In this document: in pieces, positions 28,090-38,737 of the stretch | How positions within the stretch are numbered: position 1 is the first letter of the stretch | Layout: every line of letters begins with the position of its first letter | Assembly (NCBI RefSeq): GCF_029016285.1 | Contig: NZ_CP091975.1 | Location: 1,550,001 to 1,614,000, forward strand | From: Vibrio sp. DW001 | GTDB lineage: Bacteria; Pseudomonadota; Gammaproteobacteria; Enterobacterales; Vibrionaceae | Length of the DNA stretch: 64,000 bases | Reading direction: 5' to 3' | Translations under genes and position numbers: made by a program | The notes under the pieces: generated by a model | What the model was told of the DNA's origin: nothing | Database searches by the model: none | Seen by the model: the letters and a program-made list of their open reading frames with translations, nothing else

Positions 28090-28243
28090 ATTAAGCTTAT
28101 GGTTATCAACTCGAACAACGACGTTTGGTTGTTCATGGTGTTTGTATTCAATAAAATAGACGCTAGACTGGTTCACAACAGTTGAATTAGAAATCCATGG
28201 GCTAGACAATTGAAAACAACCGCTTTGACAGCAGAGAGGCAAT

Positions 28244-28477
28244 ATGAGTGATTCAATGCAAAAGAAGGATAGGTCTATTGAATCAGAACCCCCTTGTTCA
28301 CCGTGCATTCGTCACTGTTGTTTAGATGGGGGAGACATCTGCTTGGGCTGCCATCGAAGTCTGTCTGAAATTATGCAATGGTCCGAATCCTCAAACGAAT
28401 CAAAACGTCAAATCCTTAACCTAGCTAACGCCAGAGGGTTATCTCGAATTGAAAGCGATAAGTTAAGGTACAAATAA
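28244..28477 (+). CDS. DUF1289 family small Cys-rich protein, second copy
   Basis: 77 residues. The cysteine cluster PCSPCIRHCCLDGGDICLGC matches DUF1289 (a metal-knuckle-like motif), followed by helical LSEIMQWSESSNESKRQIL. GAGAGG precedes the ATG. The function is unknown. It shares only the cysteine frame with the copy at 17776. Confidence 0.82.
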   Translation: MSDSMQKKDRSIESEPPCSPCIRHCCLDGGDICLGCHRSLSEIMQWSESSNESKRQILNLANARGLSRIESDKLRYK

Positions 28478-28513
28478 AATGTCGCCAATTTGTGAAGGGC
28501 AAAAATAACGTAG

Positions 28514-31500
28514 TTAGCCGTCATCTATATCATCCAGCATCTCATCGATGAACAAAAGGGCCTGTTCAAAATCATACCGTTCGAGCGATTTTCTGATATT
28601 TTCAGTTATCTCTGATTGAGCATTATTGCTTTGTATCGTTTGTTCTAACAATGTTATCGCCTCGCCATCATAGCTCAATACTTTTTCTTTGATTGCGAGC
28701 AAGTCTGAATATGCGATGGTTTTAGATGGACGCTCTATTGAATCACTCATGAACTGTGTATCGGACTTTAGGTAATTTTCTACCTCTACGGTTAACTGAT
28801 ACAGTTGGTCTGTCGCCTTTGTCATCGCGATAGATATCTCAGGTGTTTCTACTTGAATTGAGCATAAACTTTCAATGTTTTGCATTGTTTCTGCAAGTTG
28901 TTGACCTCCGATACTTGCAGACATGCTTTTCAACGTGTGTGCTGTGAGTTCTACGTTGGCGATGTCTCCCTCAGCATAGCTTTGCTCAATGACGCCAAGT
29001 TGACTAGGTGCCTGTTCGATAAACTTATTGATTAATCGGATGAGTAGCGTTTCATCGTTATCAGTGAAGATGTTAGCGGCACGAAGTGAAAATATATTCT
29101 GTTTAAGTGATGTTTCATTTTCTGGGTGAGGAGTAGACTCTGGTTCAATATAGTCAAACTCTAGCCATTTGCTTAAGGTCTGTGCAAGCGAGTTCACGTC
29201 AATGGGTTTCTCTATGAAACCGTCCATTCCTGCAAGACTGGCTCGTTCTTTCACATCAGATAAAACGTTGGCTGACATCGCAACAATAGGAATCTCTATG
29301 CCCGTTTTTCTTAACGAAGTGGTGGCTTGATAGCCGTCCATTATTGGCATCTGCAAATCCATGAGTATTAATGGGTACTCTTGTCGACCTGCCATATCAA
29401 TCGATTGTTTGCCGTCATTGGCTATATCAACCTTAAGATTGATTTTGTCTAACATCGCTACCGCTAACTCCTGGTTGAATTCGTTATCCTCGACTAATAG
29501 AAGTTGCTGCCCTCTAAATTGAATCGCTTTTCTGTTTTCGTATTTTAATTTTGCATGTGCATCGATCTGTTCTTGACTGGCAAATGGCAGCATTAAGCAG
29601 AATGAAAACTGACTGCCCACCCCTTGTTCACTTGCTACTTTCATGCGGCTTCCCATTCCATGAAGTAGTTTTTGGCTGATGTTTAAGCCAAGTCCCGTCC
29701 CTCCATATTTTCGGGTCGTCGACGTGTCCGCCTGTGAAAAGGCGTCGAACAGGTTTTTGATGTTCGCTTCTGAGATGCCAATACCGCTGTCTGTCACGGA
29801 AACCGTCACGTTAGCCATATTTGTACTGCCTTCGGTCACTCGAGCGAATAGGGTAACGCTGCCGTGATCGGTAAATTTGACCGCGTTACTGACCAAATTC
29901 AATATCACTTGAAACAGTCTCAAGGGGTCACCAATGAGCAACCTTTCACAATCTTTGTCGTTTTCCAGACTAAAATCGATGCCTTTTTCTTGCGCTCTAA
30001 TCTGCATCAGTTGTTCCACGTCTTCCATCGGTTTAGATAGAACAAAAGGGATTGATTCGAACTCAAGATGACCAGACTCTATTTTGGACAAATCTAATAT
30101 ATCGTTGATAATAGTGAGCAAGGACTGAGCTGAGTAGTGGACTTTTTCTATATAATCTTTTGCAACCTTGTTTTTGATCTCTGGGATAGCCAGATAAGAC
30201 ATTCCGATGATGGCATTCATCGGTGTTCGGATCTCGTGACTCATATTTGCAAGAAAGTCAGACTTTGCTTTGTTGGCACTGTCCGCTTCGATTTTTGCCT
30301 CTTCTAGTTGCTGGTTAAGCCTCTTTAGCTCAGAGATATCATACGCCCAGAATAGGGTCGCAGTTTCACCGTTTATGTCTAGTTGATAGTAACTGGCGAG
30401 TGCGGTGAAATGTTCACCATCCACTTTTATCAAGGGAATTTCGATGCTTTCTATTTTTCCGTTGGCAACGATCCGTTCATACATATCTTGGCGTGTCGTG
30501 GGATCTTGATAGATTTTAGTTACGTCGAAATCTACGATTTGTTCATCGTTTAGACGAAATAATCGTTTCGCTGTGTCATTAACGTAACTGATCCGATTGT
30601 TCATGATGACACTCGCGGCAATAGGTGAGGTATTGAGTATGGCGTAGAGCTGTTGTTGAGCCTTTTCGAGCTGTATCTTGGCTTCGTTCGCAATGGAAAT
30701 TTGTTTCTTAAGTTGTCGGTTCCAAGCGAAAATGAGCAGCAGAATGAATATGGAGAACCCACCAATGGTATACACCAATTGATAGTTCACTCGTTCTATC
30801 GACTTCGGTGCGCTCCATTTTTTTTCGATCTGTTTGTGTTCAACTGCACTTATGGAACGAATTGCTTTATTCAGTATGGCTAACATCTCCGGTTTACTTC
30901 TTAGCACATGAAAGCTGGGTGTGACGTAATAATCTATTCGACTAACTATTTTCAAGTCGTCATAACCGAGTGTGTTGATCAGATAGTTGAGCACATGTAG
31001 TGTGTCTACCATACCGACTAATTCGTCGGTTTTAATCCTTTCTAACCCTTCTTCGGTATTACTTATTAATTGCCAATTTACGTTAGGAAAATCAGCCATG
31101 ATAGAGGCGGTATTTGCTGCATTCTCTAACAATCCGATAGTCAGTCCATCAGCATTATCTAGTTCTAAATCCGCATTCTTTAGTTCGGAAGCAATCGCGA
31201 GCCGACTTGAAAAAAGAGGCTCAGTGTGGCGATAGTTTTCTTGTAAGGATGTATTTTCTATTGCAGCAGAGACGAGATCAACCAAACTATTATCGGCAAG
31301 AGCGACGGTTTCGCTCCAGCGACTTACTGGGGTGACATCGATATTAAGGCCTGTTTTGGTTTTAATGAGTTGGAGGTAGTCGTTGATCATTCCAGAGTAC
31401 TCATCGTCGACACTTAGGTATTCGTATGGGAGGGCATTGGGGTCAATGCCAATATCGACTTGACGATTTTTGGTGAGCCAATCCCGCTCTTGTCTAGTGA

Positions 31501-33424
31501 GATTGAGCACTTCGCTACTTAAGCCATCGCTGTGATAGAGCTCAGAGATGTAATTGTATACCTCACCATCAATGTCAGTTAATGCGCCTAAGGAGGGGAA
31601 GTACGCATGGTCATTGAGCAGCTTCTTTACGTCGAAGTAAACCTTAATGTACCCTGCTTTTCTATCGCCATTTGTTGTTCGATAAAAGGCTTGTTGGGTG
31701 ACAGAAGTGTGGTAGGACGTGTCGATGTTGTCGGTGGTTAATGTCATCTGGTTATTCTGTACTTGCCAAGTACTAAACGGAGGAAGCGACATATCACTGT
31801 ACAGTTCTATATAGTCGGCTTCTGACGATAGGTCGAACAGGTTTAATATGGTGGTAAATTCGTCGATCTCCTTATCGACGATGAACATACCGGCGATATA
31901 AGCCAGTGTTTTTGCCTTTTTAATATGCTCTCGCAAGTCTTTTTTAAGGCTAAGAGAAATCAACGCCTGCAGTTCGGTGGTGTCATCTTTGAGGGTCTGA
32001 AATGCGGCGTCAAATTGGTCCCGTATCCCTTCGTCTCTAAACTCTATTGGGATCAAGAATTCGCTTGATAAGGCGTGGTGTAGAGTTAAGGTACTTGGAT
32101 CGATTTTGCCGCTATGCATGATGAACCAATCGAGGATACGTTGCTCTATGATTAAGACATCAATAGCTTGGTCTCTGAGCTGCTCGACGGATTGGTCTAT
32201 ATCATGTTCAAATTGAAGCGTAGCTGTATTGAGTTGCCCCGTCATTTTTTCGACAGCGTATCGGCCGATTGATTTATCTTCGTAAACAGTGGCGGAAACA
32301 TGCAGGGCCTGACCGTTTTTATTTAAGCTTAGCTGCCGAGCCGCTAATGTCACTGGAACGTACTTTAACTGTAATATGGATTGACTGTATATTCGTTTAT
32401 CTATTTTTGAGTGTTCTAGTACGAGAGCAAAGTCGATGGAAGGTTTTTGTTTGACTATGTTTTGTCTTGCAGTACTTGGTAAGGCTTCCACCTTACCAAA
32501 TTGATACCCCATTTCCATAAAGATACGTTGTATCAAAGAGTACTGTAAACCCATTGAAGTGCTATCCGAGTAAACGTAAGGTGCCAGCCCATAGCTCAGG
32601 ACACCGGATAGGCTAGGTCGATAAGGTGACGGTGAAATCCATTTTTTTAATAATCTATTCTTTTCGGTATGGCTGAGTGTAGAAACGAAATGATCCACAA
32701 CGGATATGAGTTCGGGGTTATTACGATTGATTAATGCGCCTGCTTCGCGTCGTCTCCATTTATTAATAGGGATAGTGACCGCCAACTCATTGACGTTGAA
32801 GCGTTTCGCGTGTTCCATCGCCGTTATTGGTTCGGCAATAAAAGCGTCGACCTCTCCCTTTTTTAATGCGCGAAGTGCATCAATGATGGTTTCAAATCTG
32901 ACCGGATTAAAACGAACCGCAAGGTCGGGAATGCTTAAGAATGCGTCACTACCGTTTATAAACGCGAGTTTCTTGTTTTCTAGTTGTTGGATTTGGCTAG
33001 CGATGCCATGAGATTTTGATGAGATAATCGCCAACTGATAAGGCACTATTGGTTTTGATACAGTGAATGGCGCTCGTGATTCAGTGATGGCGCTTGAAAA
33101 GAGGTAAAGATCAGCATGGCCCATCTTTATCGCTTCACGCACTTCCAGTTTGGTGCTTACGACTAAAAATTTAACGTTGATGTTGTAGGCTTGTGCGAGC
33201 AAACGGCTGTAATCGTTGCTTAATCCTGATACTTGGTCATTTTCATCCAAGAAGGAATAGGGCGCGGCATCGGATAACACGACGACGGTTATTGATGGGT
33301 TCTGTTTTAGCCATTCTTTCTGTTGACTGGAAAGTGTATCGTATTGTTCGTTGGCACTAACTGTCGTACTGACAAGCAACAGAGTCATCGATAAACGGAC
33401 GAGATAACGCCAAAAAGTTAGCAT
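28514..33424 (-). CDS. Hybrid histidine kinase with periplasmic Venus-flytrap sensors, PAS, REC and HPt (BvgS/EvgS type)
   Basis: About 1636 residues from MLTFWRYLV at 33424, which begins a signal peptide; the frame is open to 33466, used for the following numbers. Periplasmic: a family 3 binding domain at 45-270, a second more divergent one from about 280, a linker, and a third near 655-880 (LTRQERDWLTKN). Membrane helix about 893-915. Cytoplasm: PAS about 938-1055, HisKA with His1077 (SHEIRTPMNA), an ATPase with GGTGLGLNIS, a receiver with Asp1370 (LMDLQMPIMDG) and an HPt with His1510 (TAHTLKSM). All phosphorelay residues are present. It follows the HD-GYP regulator gene by 4 bp, a likely partner. 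Confidence 0.93.
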   Translation of the reverse strand: MLTFWRYLVRLSMTLLLVSTTVSANEQYDTLSSQQKEWLKQNPSITVVVLSDAAPYSFLDENDQVSGLSNDYSRLLAQAYNINVKFLVVSTKLEVREAIKMGHADLYLFSSAITESRAPFTVSKPIVPYQLAIISSKSHGIASQIQQLENKKLAFINGSDAFLSIPDLAVRFNPVRFETIIDALRALKKGEVDAFIAEPITAMEHAKRFNVNELAVTIPINKWRRREAGALINRNNPELISVVDHFVSTLSHTEKNRLLKKWISPSPYRPSLSGVLSYGLAPYVYSDSTSMGLQYSLIQRIFMEMGYQFGKVEALPSTARQNIVKQKPSIDFALVLEHSKIDKRIYSQSILQLKYVPVTLAARQLSLNKNGQALHVSATVYEDKSIGRYAVEKMTGQLNTATLQFEHDIDQSVEQLRDQAIDVLIIEQRILDWFIMHSGKIDPSTLTLHHALSSEFLIPIEFRDEGIRDQFDAAFQTLKDDTTELQALISLSLKKDLREHIKKAKTLAYIAGMFIVDKEIDEFTTILNLFDLSSEADYIELYSDMSLPPFSTWQVQNNQMTLTTDNIDTSYHTSVTQQAFYRTTNGDRKAGYIKVYFDVKKLLNDHAYFPSLGALTDIDGEVYNYISELYHSDGLSSEVLNLTRQERDWLTKNRQVDIGIDPNALPYEYLSVDDEYSGMINDYLQLIKTKTGLNIDVTPVSRWSETVALADNSLVDLVSAAIENTSLQENYRHTEPLFSSRLAIASELKNADLELDNADGLTIGLLENAANTASIMADFPNVNWQLISNTEEGLERIKTDELVGMVDTLHVLNYLINTLGYDDLKIVSRIDYYVTPSFHVLRSKPEMLAILNKAIRSISAVEHKQIEKKWSAPKSIERVNYQLVYTIGGFSIFILLLIFAWNRQLKKQISIANEAKIQLEKAQQQLYAILNTSPIAASVIMNNRISYVNDTAKRLFRLNDEQIVDFDVTKIYQDPTTRQDMYERIVANGKIESIEIPLIKVDGEHFTALASYYQLDINGETATLFWAYDISELKRLNQQLEEAKIEADSANKAKSDFLANMSHEIRTPMNAIIGMSYLAIPEIKNKVAKDYIEKVHYSAQSLLTIINDILDLSKIESGHLEFESIPFVLSKPMEDVEQLMQIRAQEKGIDFSLENDKDCERLLIGDPLRLFQVILNLVSNAVKFTDHGSVTLFARVTEGSTNMANVTVSVTDSGIGISEANIKNLFDAFSQADTSTTRKYGGTGLGLNISQKLLHGMGSRMKVASEQGVGSQFSFCLMLPFASQEQIDAHAKLKYENRKAIQFRGQQLLLVEDNEFNQELAVAMLDKINLKVDIANDGKQSIDMAGRQEYPLILMDLQMPIMDGYQATTSLRKTGIEIPIVAMSANVLSDVKERASLAGMDGFIEKPIDVNSLAQTLSKWLEFDYIEPESTPHPENETSLKQNIFSLRAANIFTDNDETLLIRLINKFIEQAPSQLGVIEQSYAEGDIANVELTAHTLKSMSASIGGQQLAETMQNIESLCSIQVETPEISIAMTKATDQLYQLTVEVENYLKSDTQFMSDSIERPSKTIAYSDLLAIKEKVLSYDGEAITLLEQTIQSNNAQSEITENIRKSLERYDFEQALLFIDEMLDDIDDG

Positions 33425-33428
33425 AGGT

Positions 33429-34451
33429 TTAGTCTTTAAATTGGGATTTAATGTCCAACATCTCATCGAGATGCTCTATAAACAAATCAACTATTTGCGG
33501 GTCAAAGTGTTTTCCTTTTTCTTCAGATAACAAGTTTACCGCTTTTTCAACTGGCCACGCTTCTTTGTATGGTCGTTCGGACGTGAGTGCATCGAAGACG
33601 TCTGCGACGGCCGCTATTCTGCCTGTCATTGGAATGGCCTGTTCTTTGATTCCGTTGGGGTAACCGCTGCCATCCCATTTTTCATGGTGGTGTTGGGCGA
33701 CATCTCTTGCTACAGACATTAATGTAGAGTCATTGTAATGGCCGAGAATGTTTACGCCGAGATCAACATGGGTTTGCATAATAGCCCACTCTTCTTTATC
33801 CAATTTTCCCGGTTTGAGCAACACTCTGTCAGGGATGCCGATTTTCCCAATATCATGCATTGGAGCGGCGTCACGTAATATGTCGGCTTCTTCTTGATTC
33901 AACCCGACAGCAAGTGCTAATACGTGACAGTAATGACTCATGCGCATTACATGCATGCCGGTCTCATTGTCTTTGTATTCTGCTGCTCTGCCTAAACTGT
34001 GGATGGTTTCCAGCTTGCCTTGATTTATCTCTTTGGTCTGTTCTAAAACCTTTTCATATAGCGACCTTTTTTGGTCATATAACGCAAGTTGAGTTTTAAT
34101 CCTTTGCAGTGCAATAGCGGGCGTTATTGGCTTTGTTAAATAATCGACTGCGCCTAGCTCTAAGCCTTTTATCTCGTCTTCTGGGGATATTTTGGCCGTG
34201 ACAAATATGATGGGTATTTGAGCGGTGGCTGGACTAGCTTTGAGACGCTCGCACACTTGGTAACCATCCATTTCTGGCATCATTATATCGAGCAAAATAA
34301 TATCTGGTTGGGGCTGCATTTGAGCGAGCTTTATGGCAAGAGGTCCATTAATGGCTATGCGTGTTTGATAGTGTTGGTTCAGTACGCCGATTAATACATC
34401 TAAATTTCCGGGTGTATCATCTACCAAAAGTACAATAGGTTTCTCTGTCAT
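33429..34451 (-). CDS. Response regulator with HD-GYP c-di-GMP phosphodiesterase domain
   Basis: 340 residues: receiver domain 1-125 with phospho-acceptor Asp55 (ILLDIMMPEMDG) and Lys in LTKPITP, then an HD-GYP domain with PMHDIGKIGIPD and HHHEKWDGSGYPNG. All metal ligands and the GYP motif are intact, so it should hydrolyse c-di-GMP when phosphorylated, as RpfG does. The gene lies directly upstream of the hybrid kinase gene, with 4 bp between stop and the preferred kinase start; the pair is probably an operon and a cognate two-component system. Confidence 0.94.
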   Translation of the reverse strand: MTEKPIVLLVDDTPGNLDVLIGVLNQHYQTRIAINGPLAIKLAQMQPQPDIILLDIMMPEMDGYQVCERLKASPATAQIPIIFVTAKISPEDEIKGLELGAVDYLTKPITPAIALQRIKTQLALYDQKRSLYEKVLEQTKEINQGKLETIHSLGRAAEYKDNETGMHVMRMSHYCHVLALAVGLNQEEADILRDAAPMHDIGKIGIPDRVLLKPGKLDKEEWAIMQTHVDLGVNILGHYNDSTLMSVARDVAQHHHEKWDGSGYPNGIKEQAIPMTGRIAAVADVFDALTSERPYKEAWPVEKAVNLLSEEKGKHFDPQIVDLFIEHLDEMLDIKSQFKD

Positions 34452-34585
34452 TGTTTATTCCCATACAGAATCTGCGATAAGTGACGGTACAATGCTATTC
34501 ATTTTATTTTCTATGTTAATAAAATGAATAGCATAAGCATATAACCAGAGAGGATAATCGCAAGGTGAAGCGGTGATAATTTTCT

Positions 34586-36133
34586 TTATAATAAGGGATG
34601 ATAGCCTAACCTTACTGATCCCCAATGTTGTCCGTTGACTAGTATAGGCACCGATAAATCATGCATGACTTCTCCGGTGTCTCTTTTATAGGTTTGAAGC
34701 AACATGGTTTTGGTATGTCCTCCACAGCGTATACCGACTCGATCATTAAAGAGTCTTTTTGTCCGATTTTTTAGCATGTCGATTTCAGGATCTCCTGTTA
34801 ACGGTTCGCAAAATTGATTGTTATGAGTTGGCACGTAACCTTTGTTGTCATTTGCGATGGCATAAACCAAGCGGTCATGCTCGGCAAGAATAGGCTCTTG
34901 CAGTGCCGGAAGTAAATTGTCGCAATAACGGTCATATTGGGAGTGATATTTATTAGGATTCGTGCCAGCGATTAGCTTGTACTGTCGGTCAAACAGCGCC
35001 GCCAAAGAGATCGTCCCTGACGCGACATCCTTTTCAAATGCGGAAGAAATATCTTGGGCGAGTTTTTCCGCCAGTTTGTATATAGGCCAATGTACGCTTT
35101 GTTGATAATGTTCTACTAATACGGCGTTACTATGTTCAGCCATCTCCATGAGTTTCTGTGCTTCAGCTTGAAGCTTTAGTAGTTGTTCATCGCTTTCCAG
35201 TAACTCACCCTGAACAAAATTTATTGCCGTTGAGATTTGGTGGATACCTTCTTCGTTGGACTCGACGCCTGAGGTAATATCGGAGACTTGGTTTTCAACA
35301 TTATGTGCCAGCGAGGCGATGGTTGACAATTGACCTTCAACCTTTTGTAAACTCAACGAACCGGCGCTTACTTTGTTTGATAAGCTTTGAATGGAACTCG
35401 TCACCTTATGGGTCTCGGTAAGCACTTGGCTTACAATTTTGGATACCTCATCGGTGCTCTTTGAGGTTCGTTCCGCTAACCCTCGCACTTCGTCAGCGAC
35501 GACAGCAAAGCCACGACCATATTCGCCTGCCCGAGCGGCCTCAATGGCGGCGTTAAGTGCGAGTAAATTGGTTTGAGAGGCAATATCTTCAATGACCTGA
35601 GCTACTTTTTTAATTCGTTTTACTTGCTCATCTAGTAGAGCGACTTTGTCTACTGAGGTAGTGGTTTCATTGACTATCTCACCCATTTCTTTAAGCGTTG
35701 AGTTGAGTTCTGTTAGACCAGCGCTGCTGTGTTGGTGCATCTCTTGAGCCGCTAACAGTGTTTGTTGGGCTGACGATGATGTTGTTTTGATGGTCGACGC
35801 GATGGACCCAGATGAATGGGTGATCTGTTCGATAGAAGAGACTTGAGCGCTGACTTTATCTTTAAGTAAATCAATTGCAAAAGAGACTTCGGCCGCACCA
35901 ACCGCTTTGTAGTTCATCTCAGAGGCGATAAGAGGGGCAATTGAATCCACGGCTTTCTCGTGTGTCGTTGAGCCAGTGTCTGAGGGTTTAGTCATCCGTA
36001 CCAGTATTGTTGTGATAAGAAGAGCAAACCAGATCAACATCGCTGAGGTGATTCCGAAAAGATACAAACTGATAAGTGAAACAATGAGCCATAATAGGCT
36101 AGGTATCCATTTATATAGAACATTGATTGACAT
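34586..36133 (-). CDS. Methyl-accepting chemotaxis protein with C-terminal sensory domain
   Basis: 515 residues. Two N-terminal membrane helices (about 8-45) have almost no periplasmic loop, so there is no external sensor. The signalling hairpin is at about 180-225 ([36 protein letters not shown]). After it comes a C-terminal domain of about 170 residues containing [29 protein letters not shown] and [13 protein letters not shown], a Cache/PAS-like cytoplasmic module seen in other Vibrio chemoreceptors. It is therefore likely to sense an internal or redox signal. It lies upstream of the HD-GYP regulator gene on the same strand, separated by 134 bp. Confidence 0.9.
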   Translation of the reverse strand: MSINVLYKWIPSLLWLIVSLISLYLFGITSAMLIWFALLITTILVRMTKPSDTGSTTHEKAVDSIAPLIASEMNYKAVGAAEVSFAIDLLKDKVSAQVSSIEQITHSSGSIASTIKTTSSSAQQTLLAAQEMHQHSSAGLTELNSTLKEMGEIVNETTTSVDKVALLDEQVKRIKKVAQVIEDIASQTNLLALNAAIEAARAGEYGRGFAVVADEVRGLAERTSKSTDEVSKIVSQVLTETHKVTSSIQSLSNKVSAGSLSLQKVEGQLSTIASLAHNVENQVSDITSGVESNEEGIHQISTAINFVQGELLESDEQLLKLQAEAQKLMEMAEHSNAVLVEHYQQSVHWPIYKLAEKLAQDISSAFEKDVASGTISLAALFDRQYKLIAGTNPNKYHSQYDRYCDNLLPALQEPILAEHDRLVYAIANDNKGYVPTHNNQFCEPLTGDPEIDMLKNRTKRLFNDRVGIRCGGHTKTMLLQTYKRDTGEVMHDLSVPILVNGQHWGSVRLGYHPLL

Positions 36134-36397
36134 AGATTATTCTCTAAAGATGATTTGGTTGATAATTGTCGGCTTCTTACTTTTTCTGCCTACTGATTAT
36201 TTTTCTTAGTAATGATGAGTTTGGTTGATTTCACCTAACCCTCAATTATGCTTTGGTCTAGGTGTGACCCATAACGATGTAATTGAAGGAAAAACTGGTT
36301 TATCGCTATCATTTTGAACAAATGTTGACTATTGTCAGCTGAATAAGTTGGGGCTATCGGGTGCCAATTGCCGTTGATTTTATGGAGTGGGGCTTAA

Positions 36398-36952
36398 GTG
36401 AGAAGGTTATTTGTTGGTGTCATATGCCTGTTTTTAATGTCTTGCGTTCAAACGACTCAAGATGAGGTACAGCCTGAATACGGTGTAATTGTTGTCGGTC
36501 AACCTTCCTATTTTTCTAATGTAAAAACGTTTTCTTGGCATCCTGTTGCCGCTAAGGCTTTTTTGGATAGCAATAACATTGGACGAAAAGCGTTACGTGT
36601 ATATAAGGAAGCAATAGAGAACGATTTGATGGATAAAGGGTATCAGTACATTAATACACCCAATACAGATGTGGTTGTTAGTTTTGGTCTTGCGCAAGAA
36701 TCCCAGTTAAGCGATGAAACCTTATACCGAGGGACATCGCTATCCACTGGCGTTGATACCTTTTATTACGATAACAAAGAAGCGGATAAAGGTTCAGTGT
36801 ATATTGTCTTCTTTGGAAGAAACCTGAATATGCCTGATTGGCGAGTGCTTGCCCAAGGAGCGATGGCACCGAAATTTAACGATGAAGAGAGAGTGGATCG
36901 CGCAAGGCAAGTCGTATCAATGATGCTACGAAAAGTGCCTAACGCGAACTGA
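36398..36952 (+). CDS. DUF4136 lipoprotein
   Basis: 184 residues starting at a GTG with a GGGG-rich ribosome site. A lipobox (FLMSC) marks lipidation. The DUF4136 pattern is visible: VKTFSWHP, IENDLMDKGYQYINTPNTDVVVSFGL and ERVDRARQVVSMMLRKVP. Members are envelope lipoproteins of unknown function. It precedes the AEC transporter gene by 64 bp on the same strand. Confidence 0.8.
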   Translation: MRRLFVGVICLFLMSCVQTTQDEVQPEYGVIVVGQPSYFSNVKTFSWHPVAAKAFLDSNNIGRKALRVYKEAIENDLMDKGYQYINTPNTDVVVSFGLAQESQLSDETLYRGTSLSTGVDTFYYDNKEADKGSVYIVFFGRNLNMPDWRVLAQGAMAPKFNDEERVDRARQVVSMMLRKVPNAN

Positions 36953-37016
36953 GCTTCTTGATGTAAGGGCCCTTAAACGGCCGCTTTTATGTTTTGATGA
37001 TGAATTAGGGACAAAC

Positions 37017-37895
37017 ATGTTCGAACAGGTAGTCGGGATACTGTTCCCCGTTTTCGCGCTTGTCGCAGTTGGTTTCTCTGTGGGGCGTTGGTTAAAGCCT
37101 GATTTTCGGCCGATTAACCGAATAAATATGGATGCTTTTACGCCAGCTTTGGTATTTTCTTCGCTTGTGGCCATGCCTCTTGATGCCACACAGATCCCTC
37201 TGCTTAGCGCCTCATTTATCACCGTACTGCTACCCGGAATGTTAATGTGGCCTATATGCAGATTTGCGAAGCTGAATTATAAAACGTGGACGCCTCCACA
37301 AATGTTTCGTAACGGTGGCAACTTGGCGATTCCTCTTTTTGCTTATACCTTTGGTGACAGTGCAATGGCACCTGCGGTACTTCTTTTTGTGGTGTCAGCG
37401 TGTCTGCATATTAGCTTAGGGTTAACACTGCTAACGGGTGGTAACCCGTTTAAACAGGTAGTACGCTTACCCATCTTTCTCGCGTCTATGATGGCTTTGG
37501 TACTTAACCTGTCTGGAATCGGTGTTTGGGATCCTCTCTATGATGCGACTGCATTGTTAGGTCAGGCGGCGGTACCAGTTATGCTGTTATCCCTTGGCGC
37601 TCAAATGTGCCATATGCGTTTGAGTGGTTTAAAAGTAGGTGTGCTGTGCACTTTATTGTCACTCATTACAGGCGTCGTATCATTCTCTGTTATCTATTTC
37701 TTTATCCCATTGCCTATTATGCAATTGCAAATGATGGTTCTGTTCACCATGTTGCCTCCGGCCGTTATGAATTTCTTGTTTGCTGAACGTTTTGATATTG
37801 AACCCACAAAAGTGGCGTCTATGGTCTTGTTTAGCAACTTCTTCAGTATATTAACATTACCTGTGCTGCTTACGTTTGCCCTGTCTCTTGCCTGA
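37017..37895 (+). CDS. AEC-family transporter (auxin efflux carrier type)
   Basis: 292 residues with about ten membrane helices. The family features are the N-terminal FPVFALVAVGFSVGRWL, the MDAFTPALVFSSLVAMPLD segment, FRNGGNLAIPLFAYTFGD (the conserved N-G-N-G/P loop) and the mirrored LGQAAVPVMLLSLGAQM repeat. Bacterial members export or take up organic anions such as malate; the substrate here is not evident from the context. Confidence 0.88.
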   Translation: MFEQVVGILFPVFALVAVGFSVGRWLKPDFRPINRINMDAFTPALVFSSLVAMPLDATQIPLLSASFITVLLPGMLMWPICRFAKLNYKTWTPPQMFRNGGNLAIPLFAYTFGDSAMAPAVLLFVVSACLHISLGLTLLTGGNPFKQVVRLPIFLASMMALVLNLSGIGVWDPLYDATALLGQAAVPVMLLSLGAQMCHMRLSGLKVGVLCTLLSLITGVVSFSVIYFFIPLPIMQLQMMVLFTMLPPAVMNFLFAERFDIEPTKVASMVLFSNFFSILTLPVLLTFALSLA

Positions 37896-37924
37896 TGACA
37901 GCGATTGTTTAGAAAAAAGAACGA

Positions 37925-38737
37925 TTAAGGTAACTGGTTTAATAGAAGATCAATCTCACTGACGACCTCGGGTACGTTTTGCCACAGGATCAAATGCCCT
38001 TCACCTTTTACGTAACGCAAGGTCGCTTGATTTTGTTTGAGTTTTTCATACGCGAACTTTGAATTGTCCGGATCGGCGAGATCATCTTCCTCGCCGTGTA
38101 GCACTCGAATAGGCATCGTTAAGTTTGACCAATCTTGTTGGCTCAAACTAGTGAGTTGTTCAGACAATACCATCATCTCTAGGTTAGAGTTGTTCATATC
38201 CGTAGGAAGTAGCCATTGGGCAAGCAGTGTATTGGCCGCATGGTTATACCATTTAGGGTGTTCTAATTCGGGGTCAAAGGCAGAAGCGACTAAAACCATC
38301 CCTGCAATCTTACTGGATTCTATTAATGCGAGCTGAAGCGCGATGGGACTGCCAAGTGAATGACCGATTAATATGTTTTGTTTGTCATGGGATAAAAAAG
38401 GGGTGATGGCTTGTGCTTGTGTGAGCAAGGAGGTTTCGACCTGTTTGCCTGAATCACCATAACCAAGTCTATCAATGGCAATGAGTTCGGCTTTTTCCTG
38501 AAGACTTGAGTGATGTAAATAGTCGTCATAGGCCTCTTTCTCTCCCGGAGAACCATGGATGAATATTATTCTATAAGGGGCGGTAGAGGAGCCGGTCTTA
38601 GTAAAGCTTAATGTAGAATCGATATCGTTGTCTACTCGGTTACCCTCTGAGACACGAAGAGAATCCTGTGCGTTGATAACAGTGCTCACAACAAGAAAAA
38701 TCAATAGTAAAGTAGAGCGAATCAATGTGTTTTTCAT
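37925..38737 (-). CDS. Exported alpha/beta hydrolase
   Basis: 270 residues with a signal peptide (ending VINA-QD). Hydrolase features: the oxyanion motif FIHGSPG, nucleophile elbow GHSLGS (IGHSLGSPIALQLAL), acid region VLHGEEDDLADPDN and catalytic His in VKGEGHLILWQNV. Substrate unknown; an esterase or peptidase acting in the periplasm fits. It is convergent with the AEC gene. Confidence 0.85.
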   Translation of the reverse strand: MKNTLIRSTLLLIFLVVSTVINAQDSLRVSEGNRVDNDIDSTLSFTKTGSSTAPYRIIFIHGSPGEKEAYDDYLHHSSLQEKAELIAIDRLGYGDSGKQVETSLLTQAQAITPFLSHDKQNILIGHSLGSPIALQLALIESSKIAGMVLVASAFDPELEHPKWYNHAANTLLAQWLLPTDMNNSNLEMMVLSEQLTSLSQQDWSNLTMPIRVLHGEEDDLADPDNSKFAYEKLKQNQATLRYVKGEGHLILWQNVPEVVSEIDLLLNQLP

